Positions 26,980 to 38,899 are shown, counted from the first letter of the stretch. The stretch: DNA of 64,000 nt from Flaccisagitta enflata (GCA_965153355.1 OZ231126.1:45074001-45138000); one strand, 5' to 3'. The notes: generated by a model not told the origin, from the sequence alone. Numbers and translations: made by a program.

Positions 26980-27235
26980 TAATAGTCGCGAAATCGTATG
27001 ATGATCTGCGGTGCCTGTTGCTCCTCATTTGTTTGTGCACTTGCGGACAGGCCAGGGTTTGTTAATTGGAGAAAAAGTAGTGATGAAGAAGCTGATTATC
27101 TATGTTTTGACACATTGAGTCGATTTGGCAGTGATTTGAGCCTCCAAATCTGAAATGCATCATTGAAATGTTTAACTCATTGCCCGAAATATGTGTAAAA
27201 GCATAGGTCATCAGTCCCTTTAGAGCCGCTACTCA
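26980..27235 (+). mobile_element. Minisatellite-bearing inverted-repeat element, degenerate, array lost
   Basis: AATAGTCGCGAAATCGTATG with TGCGGTGCCTGTTGCTCC at the left, and AAAGCATAGGTCATCAGTCC with GAGCCGCTACTC at the right. It retains only one or two array-like words. Confidence 0.5.
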
Positions 27236-27311
27236 AATAGCTACAGAGGAAAAAGAACCAATAAGAGACGTGAAAGCTTTATAACGACGTTAGGCGCAGT
27301 AGTCTTTTTCT

Positions 27312-27997
27312 TTTTGGGCAGCGGCCCCGAAGGGGCCGATGACCTATGCTTTCACACAGGAGAAAATTCTCCTCCTTCTTCTCCTCCTTCTTCTTCTCCG
27401 TCCACCCCCTCGACCAGCCTTAAAGCCCAAAATCTAGCCTCGAGGCTCAATTATTAGCCTTGAGGCTCAAATTTTAGCCTTGAGGCTCAAACTTCAGCTA
27501 CTAGCCTCAAATTTCAGCCTCACAGCTTAAAATCCAGCCTCAAGGCTCAAATTGAGCCTCAAAGCCCAGAATCCAGCCTCTCCAGCCTCTCCACTTCTCC
27601 TCCCTCTTCTCCTCCTTCTCTGTCCACCCCTCAACCCTCAAATCTAGACTTTGCCAAAAATCCAGCCTCGAGGCTCAAATTTCAACCTGAAGGCTTATAT
27701 TCCAGCTTCAAGCCTCAGATTCCAGCTTCAAAGCCTCAAATCCAGCCTCAAGGCTAAGAATCAAGCCTCAAAGCCCAGAATCCAGCCTTGAAGCTAAATA
27801 CCCAGCCACATGGCCCCAATTTCAGCCTCCAAGCTCAAATTGCAGCCTCTAGGCTCAAGTCCCAACATAAAGCCTCCAAAATAACTAAGCATAGGTCATC
27901 GGCCCCTTTGGGGCCGCTGCCCCTCTCACCATCACACATCCACACAGTCACAGGGGCAACGGGTACCGCTGACCATCTAACGCTTTTGCGACTATTC
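27312..27997 (-). mobile_element. Minisatellite-bearing inverted-repeat element, copy 2
   Basis: Inverted repeats at 27316-27350 and 27887-27923 around arrays of CAGCCTCAAGGCTCAAAT-type units in two blocks, each preceded by a CTTCTCC-rich spacer and CCGTCCACCCC. It ends AACGCTTTTGCGACTATT. Orientation is opposite to copy 1. It abuts a terminal-hairpin element. Confidence 0.85.
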
Positions 27998-28004
27998 TAT
28001 TTAG

Positions 28005-28200
28005 TCACCTGCACGCGACTCAACAACCCGCTTTGTCCGTCGGTCGGTCGGTCGATCGGTTGGTTGGTCGGTTACATTTTACTTTTTTTATGATTTTATT
28101 TCTTTGACCTCACTGTTCCTCCCCAAATGGTCTAGTGACCTCAAATGTGGCCCCTGCCCACCCGCACGCGACTTCCGTTGCCGTGTATCCGGCCTTGTTT
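28005..28200 (-). mobile_element. Terminal-hairpin element, AGTCGCGTGC subfamily
   Basis: TTTAGTCACCTGCACGCGAC, a TCGG run, TTTGACCTCACTG, CCACCCGCACGCGACT, GCCGTGTATCCGGCCTTGTT. Confidence 0.7.
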
Positions 28201-28457
28201 CTTTTTTTGTCTGGTTAAAAAGCAAATGTAATTAATGAATGGCACAAAAGTAGCGGCGCAAAGATCCAAGAAAGAGTGTATGAAAATGAAGTCTTGGTCA
28301 GTTTTTTTAAGGGGCAAAAAATACAGAAAATACATTCTCTATCTTGTTTTAAGCTTCACTAGCAGTTTGGTTTTTATTCTGAATCTTGGGACTATCAAAT
28401 TACCGCAAATTTTGCATGTTAAATATGAGGCTAAAAGAAGTGCAGTTCTGCATCGTT

Positions 28458-28679
28458 TTTAGTTGCGGACACGTGACTCAAAAAGAGGCTTTGTCCATCC
28501 AACCGTCCGTTTGTCCGTCCATCCGTCTGTCAAAAAGTGGAGTAACAAGTGTTTTGGATACTTTTGGTGTATGTTTGTGTGTTAGGTTTGGGTATCGGGG
28601 TGTGGATGGGGGTTGGTCGACCCTGCCAATCCCGTCCGCAACGATATTGTGACGCCGCGTCACTTGTTACAGAAGTCTT
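28458..28679 (-). mobile_element. Terminal-hairpin element, GTGAC left-hairpin subfamily
   Basis: TTTTAGTTGCGGACACGTGA at the left. The right end is GTCCGCAACGATATTGTGAC then GCCGCGTCACTTGTTA, carrying the GTGAC/GTCAC hairpin. The interior has GTGTGTTAGGTTTGGG, as in the copy at 10.9 kb. Confidence 0.7.
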
Positions 28680-28689
28680 TAAACTGCAC

Positions 28690-29700
28690 TTAGTAGTCCA
28701 TTTTGTGCTACATGCATTGACCCCTGAATGATTTCCCTAGCTTCAAATTGGTTTTAGGATTGTAAAACAGATCAATCAGCTTCAGTATTTTGGAAATCAA
28801 GAGCTGTAGGTTACAGAAGATTTTACCCCCAGAAATCACAAGGGATAGTGTATAGAAACGAATGTGTGGCATGTAAGTGTGTAATCCTCACTTTACCGTT
28901 TACTGTTTACTATTTATGGACTATCGTTTGAAGCCCAGATATTACTTGACTCGTGACAAATAGTATCCTCTGATTCCTCTTCTTGAGACTTCTTCCTTGA
29001 ATATTCTTGAGTACAATCAAATTTCTAATTCTTTTCCATGATTAACAACATTTTCTATTAAGCCCAGCCCCCATACCAATACCCCAACTTATTCTTCCAT
29101 GAAAATCCTGAAGCTTTCTCAAGTTAAATCCAGGTTTTTTTGAAGAAAAAAAAAGTAATGTTTCAAAGAGGGATGATTATTCTTGGCAAGTGGGTCTCTT
29201 ATCGCGGGACGTCTGTCGTCGTCCTCCTTTTCTCCTTATCTCTGAAACCTTCCCTTCAAAAAATAATTTTGGAAAACATGAAAGTATCGAAGAGAAGATT
29301 GTTGTTTGATAATTTTTCACTTGGAAGTGTAACTTTTCTTTAAAATCTTTTGTTCCTACGGGTGGAGAAATACCAGAAGCGAGTCAACCACTCACTCGGG
29401 GAGGATGAGTCATTTCTGTAAGACCACAGATAAAAAAAGAAGAAAGAAAAAGAATCAAATTGAAACGAAGAATAAGGATATGAAGAAGATCTACTATCTA
29501 GCTCAAAAGTATAGACACAAGCGTTTTAGGCAATATCTCTGCTCAAAATAAAAAATTGATAGGAAATTTAGTGAGATCCAGAATTTATATCAAATTTTTG
29601 ATTAAATGAGACCAATCGCCTTCTTCTAAGTCAAAGCGTTTAGAAATGACAGACAAAACAAGATTGCTACTTCAAATCAAAAATGGCAGAAAAAATTAAA
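28690..29700. other. No gene recognised
   Basis: AT-rich sequence leading into a decayed DNA transposon. No supported exon. Confidence 0.4.
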
Positions 29701-29970
29701 GTTCATTGAAAGAAGATGGGGCTCTATTACATTGAGCCACTACAATGAGGCAATTGCACATAAAACAGGGCATCAACCTCTTCCATAGTTAGCCTGGAAA
29801 CAACCCCAATCTAAATCCTATTGAATTGCTTTGGTCTCAAATGAAGCAGCTTCAAAACAAAGATTCTGCAACATCAGCTACAGGGCTGGAAAAAATTGCT
29901 CTAAAATTCTGGGAAAGATCTTGCTAATTTACATCAAATCACTCTTCAAAAGCATACTAAGGCGACTGAA
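29700..29970 (+). pseudogene. Tc1/mariner-type transposase remnant
   Basis: The frame EDGALLH at 29712-29732 matches the family's QDGAPCH region with the second catalytic Asp. After stops and a frameshift, PNLNPIELLWSQMKQLQNKD at 29805-29864 matches the DLNPIE-NLW motif with the catalytic Glu, and the frame stops at 29927. The Asp-to-Glu distance is about 36 codons, close to the DD34E spacing. In-frame stops make it non-functional. TIRs of the parent were not identified. Confidence 0.65.
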
Positions 29971-30522
29971 GGTGGAAAAAATCATTGTAGAGACCTCTGA
30001 TTGGCACCATTTCACTATGGCTGAAATCGGAAATTCTGAGGAAAAAAATGAAAGATTTTTCATAAACTTTACTCTATTATATCTCTTACTGTGATGAGGG
30101 GAGAAAAAAAATGGAGTTAAATTCTGTTAGAGGCAGATAATATAAGGGGGTAAGCAAAAAAAAGTCCTGAAAAAAATATTTTTTGCCTTGTTATTGCAAG
30201 AAAAAGTGACAATGCCCGCATCATCCCTCATCAAAAAGATTTTTACACCATTGTGTAGAGGAGAAACAGACAATTCTATGTATATAAGCATATGGGCATA
30301 AACTTGCTGGTTTGGCATTGAGAGCAGATGGAAAATCATTCTGGCAGCCATCACCTTCATATCACCTTCATCGACAATGTCCAGTTGAATCCCGATCTAG
30401 TCATCAACAGAAATGGAAAAATGAGGAAATGAGGAAGAGGAAGAGGATCAAAAATTGGCAAGCTCAGGATGATGAAAAAATAAAATCTTATACATAAAAC
30501 ATGAAAAAACACCTTTTCAGTT

Positions 30523-30590
30523 GTGAGGCAGTGGCGACATGCTAAGATGCTCTCCTATCAAGCAGAGGTCTGGGGTTCAAGCCTCAGTTG
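30523..30590 (+). other. tRNA-like sequence, possible tRNA pseudogene or SINE head
   Basis: TGAGGC (30524) pairs with GCCTCA (30581). A B-box-like GGGTTCAAGCC and an A-box-like GTGGCGACATG lie between them. The cloverleaf is imperfect and no functional tRNA is claimed. Confidence 0.3.
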
Positions 30591-30599
30591 AAAACCTTT

Positions 30600-31205
30600 T
30601 TTATAAAAGTGAATTTGGGTCAGAATGAAAGTTTACCGTTATGTTTAACTCATGGTAAGCCTGTTAGGTTTACCTCAAATACAACAATTAAGGGAAAATA
30701 GTAAAGTCTTCTCTAATGATGAATCGTAGAAAAATTACCAACTGGTCAAACAGTTGAATTGAGATTGTCATTGATGAGAAAAATGGACAATTATGACCTT
30801 CAGCCAATGTGCTGGATCGCCCAACAAAACTTATTTCCTATGCTTGAAGAAAAGAAGAAGAAGAAAACGCGCTCGTCGAGTTGCTTTTTAAAGAAATGAA
30901 TGAAGAGAAATAAAAAACGAATAACGCTGATACCACATTTAATCGAAGCTGCGCAACAATTTCGGCAATCGCCATTACCGCAATTTTAGAGGGCGAGAGT
31001 GAAGAGGGCCAAGCCTGCGGGTGATATGGAAATGGGAATGACATGGGCAGGGCATGGATGTATGGGAGCTCCAAAATTTGCCACATCCACACAGCATTTT
31101 AAGACCGAGTGAGAGTTAAGACCAACTTTTTGCATCATTCATGCACCACGATCTTTCCAACAAAGTGGAAATTGAATTTTTCTCCTTAGAAACCTTTTTA
31201 CAAAG
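30600..31205. other. No gene recognised
   Basis: Unremarkable sequence. Confidence 0.4.
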
Positions 31206-31210
31206 AAATT

Positions 31211-31622
31211 TTTCTACACATGGACGCAAGATACAAGGTGTGGAGGCGCCAAAAGTTTTAGCATACCCCCTTACAGACAATTTAGCTTGTTCAAATCTTT
31301 TATTTCAAGCTGTTTTGAGTATCTATGGGGAATATAGATAGCGTCATCAGAGCAATTTTTGAATTTATATTTAGAACCCCCAAAATTTGCCCTTTTCTAC
31401 CCTTTTTTCGGCTTTTGGCGCAGCAGCTATTTTGGGGGCAAAAAGGGTAAAGTTGAGGGTTCAAGAAAGAAATTCAAAAATCGCTCTGATGACACCATTT
31501 GTATACCCTTTAGGTACTCAAAACAACTTGGAGCTTAAAAAATAATGCAGCTAAATTGGCTGTAGGGGGTAAGCTAAAATTTCTGCGCCTCCACACCTTG
31601 TATTTTGCATCCATGTGTACAA
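31211..31622. mobile_element. Foldback (long palindromic) element, about 410 bp
   Basis: The left arm begins TACACATGGACGCAAGATAC and reads on through AAGGTGTGGAGGCGCC. The right arm ends GGCGCAGAAATT / CCATGTGTAC in inverted order. The arms are about 190 bp each and meet near 31415. It is flanked by TA on both sides. Confidence 0.8.
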
Positions 31623-31649
31623 TGATTTAAGACCAACTGACATTCACTT

Positions 31650-32740
31650 TTACCACGTCCCATACATCCATGGGGCAGGGGGTGTGTGGAAGATGTCATT
31701 TTATATGGAAGCCAAGAGTGAACCCATGAGAAGTAACAGATGGAATTTTTAGTATTGTGTCGTTGGTGTGAAGGATAGTGTAAAAAGCACGCTAACGGGG
31801 GGACACTTATATCTGAAGAGCGCTGGGTGAGAGAAAAGTTCGGCTGGACACGTCTCGTCAGTGAGCGCAAGGGGCAGGGTGAGGCGAATGGTGGGTTATT
31901 GCTTTATTACACTTTTATCCGTTGGACACGCGTATCGGCTATCGCCAATGATGAGTAAGGAGGATGAGAAAGAGAGAGAGAGAGAGAGAGAGAGTGAGAG
32001 AGAGATTAAAGGAGAAATACGCGTTGAATTTTTTTGGTAAGCAATATTAAGGAGATGAACTCAATCTCGGATTGGCCACATATTCTGACTTTTTTTTTTC
32101 CGGCTGGCGCCGATATTTTAGCGAAGGATTGATAGCCTGTGACTCAAACAAGTATTTAAGTCCAAAACTACCATTTCAAATTGCATGCTTTTAAGGTGTG
32201 TCTCTAGATCGGTCAGGAGGTCGGTCGGACCATAATGCCAATTTTCTAATCACGCGAAAATGGCCAATAGAGTGAACATTACAGCCCCTCTTACCCGAAT
32301 TACAGCCCCAGCCCACCTAGATTACTGCTCCTGCCAGTTCGCATCACTGCCCCTGCTCACCGAAATTCTTTTTCCTTTCTCATTCGTAAGCAACTACTTG
32401 CTGGTCAGACATCTTGCTCCTGTTTTAGAAAAATCTCTGAGTTCTTGTGTTGATTAAATGGGATGAGCCACTTGATTTTCAACATGATCATTTAAACACG
32501 CTTTCTTCCATTTCCCTACGAGGCTTTTTTACAATAGTCATTCGGTCTGTCCATCAGTTCATGAGTTGATGCATCAATCGACGAGAAAGACATTGACATT
32601 GACAATATTGTCCCCTAGTCAATGCAATCGTTTCCCGTTGACGTTGGCTATGGTGTATCCAGCTCGATGTATCATTATTTGATTTCTTGATTTTGACAAC
32701 TGGTGGAGAATTAGGTATCACTTACCTCACATCTTGCGAA
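31650..32740. other. No gene recognised; short AG repeat and decayed hairpin-element-like words
   Basis: AG at 31972-32004. 32195-32410 contains GGTCGGTCGGACC and repeated TTACAGCCCC / CTGCCCCTGC words resembling the interior of the AGTCGCTGC subfamily. Confidence 0.4.
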
Positions 32741-32741
32741 T

Positions 32742-32850
<109 letters not shown>

Positions 32851-32965
32851 TTCTGCTCATAAATGGTTTCGTGTTTTCCATTTTGCCTATGAAGAAAGCG
32901 CAAGATTTCTCTTTTTTTTACATCTTTGAAGCAATTTGCGTTTTGGCGTTTAGCATCTTTCTCGC

Positions 32966-33440
32966 GCTTCTTCTTCTTCTTGTTCATCTTCTTCTCCATT
33001 TTCTTTTCTTCGTCTTCTTCTTCTTCTTGTTCATCTTCTTTTCTTCTTCTTCTCCTTCTTCTCCTTCTTCTTCTTCTTCTTTCTCTTCTTCTTCTTCATC
33101 TTCTTTTCTTCTTTTTCGTGTTCTTCTTCTTCTTCTTCTTCTTCTTTTTCTTCTTCTTCTTCTTCTTCTTCTTCTTCTTCTTCTTTTTCTTCCTGTTCTT
33201 TATCAATTCCTCTTCTTCTTCTTCTTCTTCTTCTTCTTCTTCTTCTTCTTCTTCTTCTTCTTCTTCTTCTTCTTCTTCTTCTTCTTCTTCTTCTTCCGCT
33301 TCCTCTCCCTTTTCATCTTCTTATTCTTTTTTTTTCTTCTTCTTCATCTCCATATTCTTCCTTGCTTCTTTTCCTTCGTCCTCATCTACTTTTCCTTCAT
33401 CTTCTTTCACTTTTTCTACTTTTTTTTTCCTCTTTCCGTT
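32966..33440. repeat. (CTT)n microsatellite and CTT-rich tract
   Basis: The longest pure run is 33210-33296. It gives Ser/Phe/Leu false frames. Confidence 0.95.
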
Positions 33441-33444
33441 TTCC

Positions 33445-34032
33445 TTTTTTGGGCAGCGGCCCCGAAGGGGCCGATGACCTATGCTTTCACACAGGACAAA
33501 TTTCTCCTCCTCCTTCTCCGTCCGTCCACCCCCTAGTCTTGAGGCTCAAATCCCAACCTTGAGGCCCAAATTCTAGCCTCAAGGCCCAAATCCTAGCCTC
33601 AAGGCTCAAATCCCAACCTCGAGGCTCAAATTCCAGCCTCGAGGCTGACATACCAGCCTCGAAGCTAATATCCCCGCCTTGAGGCTCACATCCTAGCCTC
33701 ATGGCTCACATTCCAGCCTTGAGGCTCATATTCCAGCCTTGAGGCTCACATCCCAGCCTCAAGCCTCAAATCCCAGATTCTTTGATCAAATCACAGCCTT
33801 GATGCTCAAATCACAGCCTTCAGGCTTATATCATCCCCTCGAGTCTCAAATCACAGCCTCATGCCTCAAATCACAGCCTCATGGCTAAAATCACAGCCTA
33901 AAGCTTCAGAACTTACAAAGCATAGGTCATCGGCCCCTTCGGGGCCGCTGCCCCTCTCACCAACACACACTCCCATATACTCACATAGGGGCAACGGGTA
34001 CCGCTGCCCATCTAACGCTTTTGCGACTATTT
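33445..34032 (-). mobile_element. Minisatellite-bearing inverted-repeat element, copy 3
   Basis: TTTTGGGCAGCGGCCCCGAA at the left, about 17 units of the AAATCCCAGCCTCGAGGCTC type (33536-33905), the right inverted repeat at 33919-33953, then GGGCAACGGGTACCGCTGCC and ACGCTTTTGCGACTATT. Confidence 0.85.
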
Positions 34033-34034
34033 TT

Positions 34035-34240
34035 TCTTCCTCTACTTCTTCTTTTCCTGTTCTGTTTGTTCCTCTTCTTCTTCTTCTGTTTCTTTTTCTT
34101 TTACTTTTTCTTTTTCTTTTTCTTTTTCTTTTTCTTTTTCTTTTTCTTTTCTTTTTCTTTTTCTTTTTCTTTTTCTTTTTCTTTTTCTTCTTCTTCTCCT
34201 TCTCTTTCTGCTTCTTCTTCCTCTTCTTCTTCTTTCAAAC
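34035..34240. repeat. (CTTTTT)n/(CTT)n repeat
   Basis: A TTTTTC hexamer run at 34095-34190 immediately follows the element end. Confidence 0.95.
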
Positions 34241-34352
34241 GAATCAGCAATCGGCAACTTTGAGTGACCCTCATGTTTATCTGTATGGCCCGGGACGCCC
34301 GATGAATATTTCTCAGAAGGAATTGAAGAAGAAAGTTTGGGGGTTACGATGG

Positions 34353-34509
<157 letters not shown>

Positions 34510-34920
34510 CTTTGTTACATGGGATTGGAGCGCGAAATTTGGTTTAAGATCTGACCTTAATTATCACAGAATCGACCATTGGTAAACGAGTGCGCTACTA
34601 TCACTGCGTGCGCACGTGCGCATGCAAACGCACCCGCTCATATAACTCAGTGAGGGCTCACAAGGCCCTCTTCCATAGTCTTCAGTTTTGGTGTAGTGAG
34701 GGATATTGTTCCACCTATCATAAAAGTGTGCGCAGTTAGTCCGTTATGATGAGATTCCGTTTCGGTGATAGGCGCGATTTGTTCAACTGGACACATATTG
34801 AAATTGATAAATTGAAAAGTCACATCTAATTGGGCAGGAGCACTTGCGTATGGAAGAGAGGAACGGATTTCATAAAATGATTACAGTTCTTTGACTGACC
34901 AAGTCGGCGATGGATTTCAC
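34510..34920. other. No gene recognised
   Basis: Ordinary sequence. GCGCACGTGCGCATGC near 34608 is a short palindrome. Confidence 0.4.
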
Positions 34921-34924
34921 AGAA

Positions 34925-35015
34925 AACAAGGCTGGATACACGGCAATCCAGTCGCGGACGGTTGGGCAGGAGTAGTAATGCGAAAACCGCTCGGAATTCA
35001 ACCGACCGATTTATC
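34925..35015 (+). mobile_element. Terminal-hairpin element, 5' half (AGTCGCGGAC subfamily)
   Basis: AACAAGGCTGGATACACGGC, arm AGTCGCGGACGGTTGGGCAG, TAATGCGAAAACCGCTCGGA and a short CGACCGA. The 3' hairpin is missing. Confidence 0.65.
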
Positions 35016-35036
35016 ATTCACATCTCTTCATGGATA

Positions 35037-36212
35037 ATAGTCGCAAAAGCGTTAGATGGTCAGCGGTACCCGTTGCCCCTTTGTGAGTGAATGTGGGTGT
35101 GAGGTGGTTAGAAGGGCTTGAGGCTGGGATTTGCCGAAGCCTTAAGGCTGAGACTTGAGCCTCAAGGCTGGGATTTGAGCTTCGAGGCTGGAATTTGAGC
35201 TGCTTGGCTAGGAACTGAGCCATGAGGCTATGATTTGAGCCTCAAGGCTGGGATTTGAGCCTTGAGGCTGGGATTTGAGCCTGGAGGCTGGGATTTGAGC
35301 CTGGAGGCTGGGTTTTGAGCCTGGAGGCTGGGATTTGAGGCTCAAGGCTGGGAGTTGAGCTTTTAGGCTGGATTTTGAGCTTTGAGGGCTTGAAAATGAG
35401 CCTTCAGGCTGGAAAATGAGCCCTGTGACTAGAATTTGAGCTTCGGAGCTGGGGGGGGACGGAGAAGGAGAAGAAGAAGAAGAAGAAGGAGGAGGAGGAG
35501 AAAATCTCCCATATGTGTGAGAGCATAGGTCAGCGGTACCCGTTGCCCCTATGTGAGTGTATGTTGGTGTGAGGTGGTTAGAGGGGCAGCGGCCCCAAAG
35601 GGGCCGATGACCTATGCTGTTTTTATTTGAGCTTCAAGGCTGGAATTAGGGCCTTGAGGCTGGGATATGAGCCTTGCAGCAAGGATTTGAGCCTGGAGGC
35701 TGGGATATTAGCCTTGCAGCTGGGATTTGAGCCGTGGAGCTGGGATTAGAGCCTCAAGCTGATACTTGAGCCACAAGGCAGGGATTTGAGCCTCAAGGCT
35801 GGAATTACAGCCTTGAGGCCAGGATTTGGGCCTCAAGGCCAGGATTTGAGCCTCGAGGCTGGGATTTGAGCCTGGAGACTGGGATTTGAGCCTGGAGACT
35901 GGGATTTGAGCCTTGAGACTTGGGTTTGAGCCTTGAGGCTGGGATTTGAGCTTTGAGGCAGGGATTTGAGCTTTGAGGCTGGGATTTGAGCTTTGAGGCT
36001 GGGATTTGAACATTGAGGCTGGGATTTGAGCTTTGGGGCTGGGATTTGAGCCTCAAGGCTAGGATTTGGGCCTTTAGACTAGGATTAGGGCCTCGAGACT
36101 AGGATTTGGGTCTTGATGGGGGGGGGGTACGTAGAAGAAGGAGAAGAAGGAGAAATTTCTCCTGTGTGAAAGCATAGGTCATCGGCCCCTTCGGGGCCGC
36201 TGCCCAAAAGGA
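35037..36212 (+). mobile_element. Minisatellite-bearing inverted-repeat element, copy 4 (fused tandem pair)
   Basis: Two arrays (about 35110-35455 and 35625-36115) of GCCTCAAGGCTGGGATTTGA-type 20-bp units. They are separated by AGCATAGGTCAGCGGTACCC, which joins the right inverted repeat of one element to the left terminus of another. The first element has lost its left inverted repeat. It ends CATCGGCCCCTTCGGGGCCG, CTGCCCAAAAGG. Confidence 0.85.
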
Positions 36213-36214
36213 GG

Positions 36215-36780
36215 AAACGAAAATTGGTTTATCAGTGCTCAGTCTGTTTGATTTCGTTTGTCTTTACTGATTTGCATAATGCCGTTCATGATAGACACAA
36301 TACGGGTCAGGGTAAAAAGAGCCGAAACATACTCACTCACTCTTTACTAACAACCTATGACTTAATGATATCGGCCATAGTTGTTAGAAGTGAGAAAAGG
36401 GAAAAATTGTGATCATTTAAGCTAAAAAACATTTCGGAGGTTTTCCAAATTATTCTAATTAAGCTAAGTAAATTAATATGAAGGAGAGTTGCCCTGTTAC
36501 AGAGATACGTCAATCTTTCTGTTCACTGAAGCCTGCGAGCCAGAAGGATGTCTCCATGGACAATGTATCATCTTATGGGGTAACTTTCCTAGAAAATAGT
36601 GATTGTAGTTGATGTCAACTGCCAATAACACACCGTCACCACGCCACTATTCAAGAGTTGAAGCTAGATCTGTCAAAATGATTTTTAAAAACTGAAACCA
36701 TATCGAAAATTCAGAAGATCGCCATCTGTTTCTTTCAAGCAACAATATCTTAATCTCAGATATTCTGTCGCCAACGCTTT
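36215..36780. other. No gene recognised
   Basis: AT-rich sequence without supported frames. Confidence 0.4.
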
Positions 36781-36783
36781 TCA

Positions 36784-36960
36784 GTCACGGACGTCGGTTT
36801 ATGGGCCCGTCGGTGCACTGGTTCGATACGCACAAGTAAAAAAGTGTAGAAACGTGCATTTTCGCCCTTTTGTGTTGTATGTATTTACATGGTTGTGTAA
36901 AGGGGGGTGTAGGCTCTTGCCTATCCGTCCGCGACGATATTGTGATCCTGCGTTTCTATT
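36784..36960 (-). mobile_element. Terminal-hairpin element, GTGAC subfamily, strongly decayed
   Basis: TCAGTCACGGACGTCGGTTT at the left. CTATCCGTCCGCGACGATAT then TGTGATCCTGCGTTTC lies at the right. Confidence 0.45.
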
Positions 36961-36964
36961 TTTC

Positions 36965-37411
36965 TAATAAGAACCTCATTTATGAGGACATCAAGGCTTG
37001 GAATGGCTCTAGAATTAAGAACTTGGTGGTATATTTACTAGTAGTTATCTCTTTCTCATTTGAAGGCTGCATCCTTATAGAATATAAACTTTTGTTGAAT
37101 AGAATATTGGTGATCCGTACGACTGAAGAGATCAACATTTACCTTTTTATGATTGATGCATATCATATCCTCTTCATTTTCCCTTTCTTCATCCATTCCT
37201 TTCCCCTCCCTTTGGCTTCTTTCTTTCACTTCCCTTACCCTTGCCTCCCCCTGTATTCCTCCTTTTCTTTTCTCTGTCACCCTCCTTTCCCATCCTCTGC
37301 CTCCTTTCCCATCCCCTGCTTCCCTTCCCTTCCACTGCCTCCATTCCGTCAACCCTCTTTTGCCTCCTTTCCTTTCCTCAATAAAAGAAAACCCCGCCTT
37401 AGTGAAGGGGC

Positions 37412-37454
<43 letters not shown>

Positions 37455-37650
37455 CAGAAAGAGAGTCCAAAAAGTCAAGATTGTGACGTCACGGGATCAT
37501 TGATTAAGCCGAGATCCCTTCCTTTTTTTCGCGTCGCGTAGCAGCCAAAGACCATGTCTTCTTCGTTAACATCTACGTCGTAGTCATCGTCTTTGTTGAC
37601 GTCGTCGTCATCGTGGGTCATCTTCATAATGCTGCCGGGTCGCCCTCGCA
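36965..37650. other. C/T-rich tract and short AG repeat, no gene established
   Basis: CCTTTCCC-rich 37160-37380, AG 37412-37450. A minus-strand Asp-rich frame (MKMTHDDDDVNKDDDYDVDV) starts near 37630 but lacks support. Confidence 0.35.
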
Positions 37651-37679
37651 TCTATGTTTGTCGGCTTTAGTGTGTGCAC

Positions 37680-38085
37680 GCTGGTGACGTCGCTGCCCGT
37701 ATGGTCGCTGCCTGTATGGTCGCCGCCGGTTTTGTCACTGTCCGTTTGGTCGCTGCCTGTATGGTCGCTACCACAATTTGCTACTGGATCTGTCGCTGCC
37801 GGTTTTGTCACAACTGGTTTTGTCGCTTCTGGATTGGTCGCTGCCCATATGGTGGCTGCTGTTTTTGTCACTGTCTGTCTGGTCGCTATTGGTTTTTTTC
37901 GCTGTTTGTATGGCTGCTTCCAATATTGTTGCTACCGGATTTGTCACTGCCAGTTTTGTCACTGCTGGTTTTGTCACAATTGGTTTTGTCGCTCCTGGTT
38001 TGGACGCTGCCCATATCGCGGCTGCTAGTTTTATCACTGCCCATACGGTCGCTGCCGGTTTTGTCGCTGCCGGCGCGGTGGCCCA
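37680..38085. repeat. 15-bp minisatellite, open in several frames
   Basis: GGTCGCTGCCTGTAT / GGTTTTGTCGCTGCC units of 15 bp, about 26 copies with substitutions. Because the unit is a multiple of three, it reads as pentapeptides (GSDKT on the minus strand). A protein-coding pentapeptide region cannot be excluded, but no flanking gene structure was found. Confidence 0.75.
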
Positions 38086-38335
38086 TGCCGACGTAGTGGT
38101 CGCGCGCCGATCACGTCGATTGACTAAAAATACGAGGAAGTTGGGTCATCCTCGCGGCATCATCAGTCGTTGTCAGCCTGACAGTTGTCGTTTTCGTTAT
38201 TGTCGTAGTCGTTGCTTTCGTAGTCGTAGTCGTCGTCGTCGTTGTCCTCCTCCTCATCGTCGTCGTCGTCATCAACGTTGTTTTTTGTGTGACGTAGAGG
38301 TCAACGAGAGGTCAACCAGTTCGCGACTTTGCCAT
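38086..38335. repeat. (CGT)n-rich low-complexity tract
   Basis: TCGTCGTCG and GTAGTCGT words. The minus strand would read Asp-rich. Confidence 0.7.
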
Positions 38336-38410
38336 GATTCTAGAAGCTGAAAGAAAACGGTTGCATCTGCCACACGAAATAAAAAGCTACACTGTACTGA
38401 CGCACGCACG

Positions 38411-38696
<286 letters not shown>

Positions 38697-38810
38697 CACA
38701 CATTATGATCTGCGTTGACTGGTGGTGACTCGTGGTGGTAACATTCGAAAGGAATTTAGAAAAAGAGTTAGAAAGAGATCTCCACAGATAGAATCCAACC
38801 ACGCGCTAGC

Positions 38811-38813
<3 letters not shown>

Positions 38814-38897
<84 letters not shown>
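38814..38897. repeat. (AG)n microsatellite
   Basis: Pure AG. Confidence 0.97.
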
Positions 38898-38898
<1 letters not shown>

Positions 38899-38899
38899 C

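Noticed and set aside
35708-36056. Minus-strand frame of repeated SNPSLKAQIPASRLKSQ-like words
   Set aside because: This is the 20-bp minisatellite of the inverted-repeat element; period 20 is not a multiple of three and the element has no gene structure.
37056-37541. Frames on both strands around 37.2 kb
   Set aside because: Pyrimidine-rich tract; opposing frames both open and neither shows a motif or splice support.
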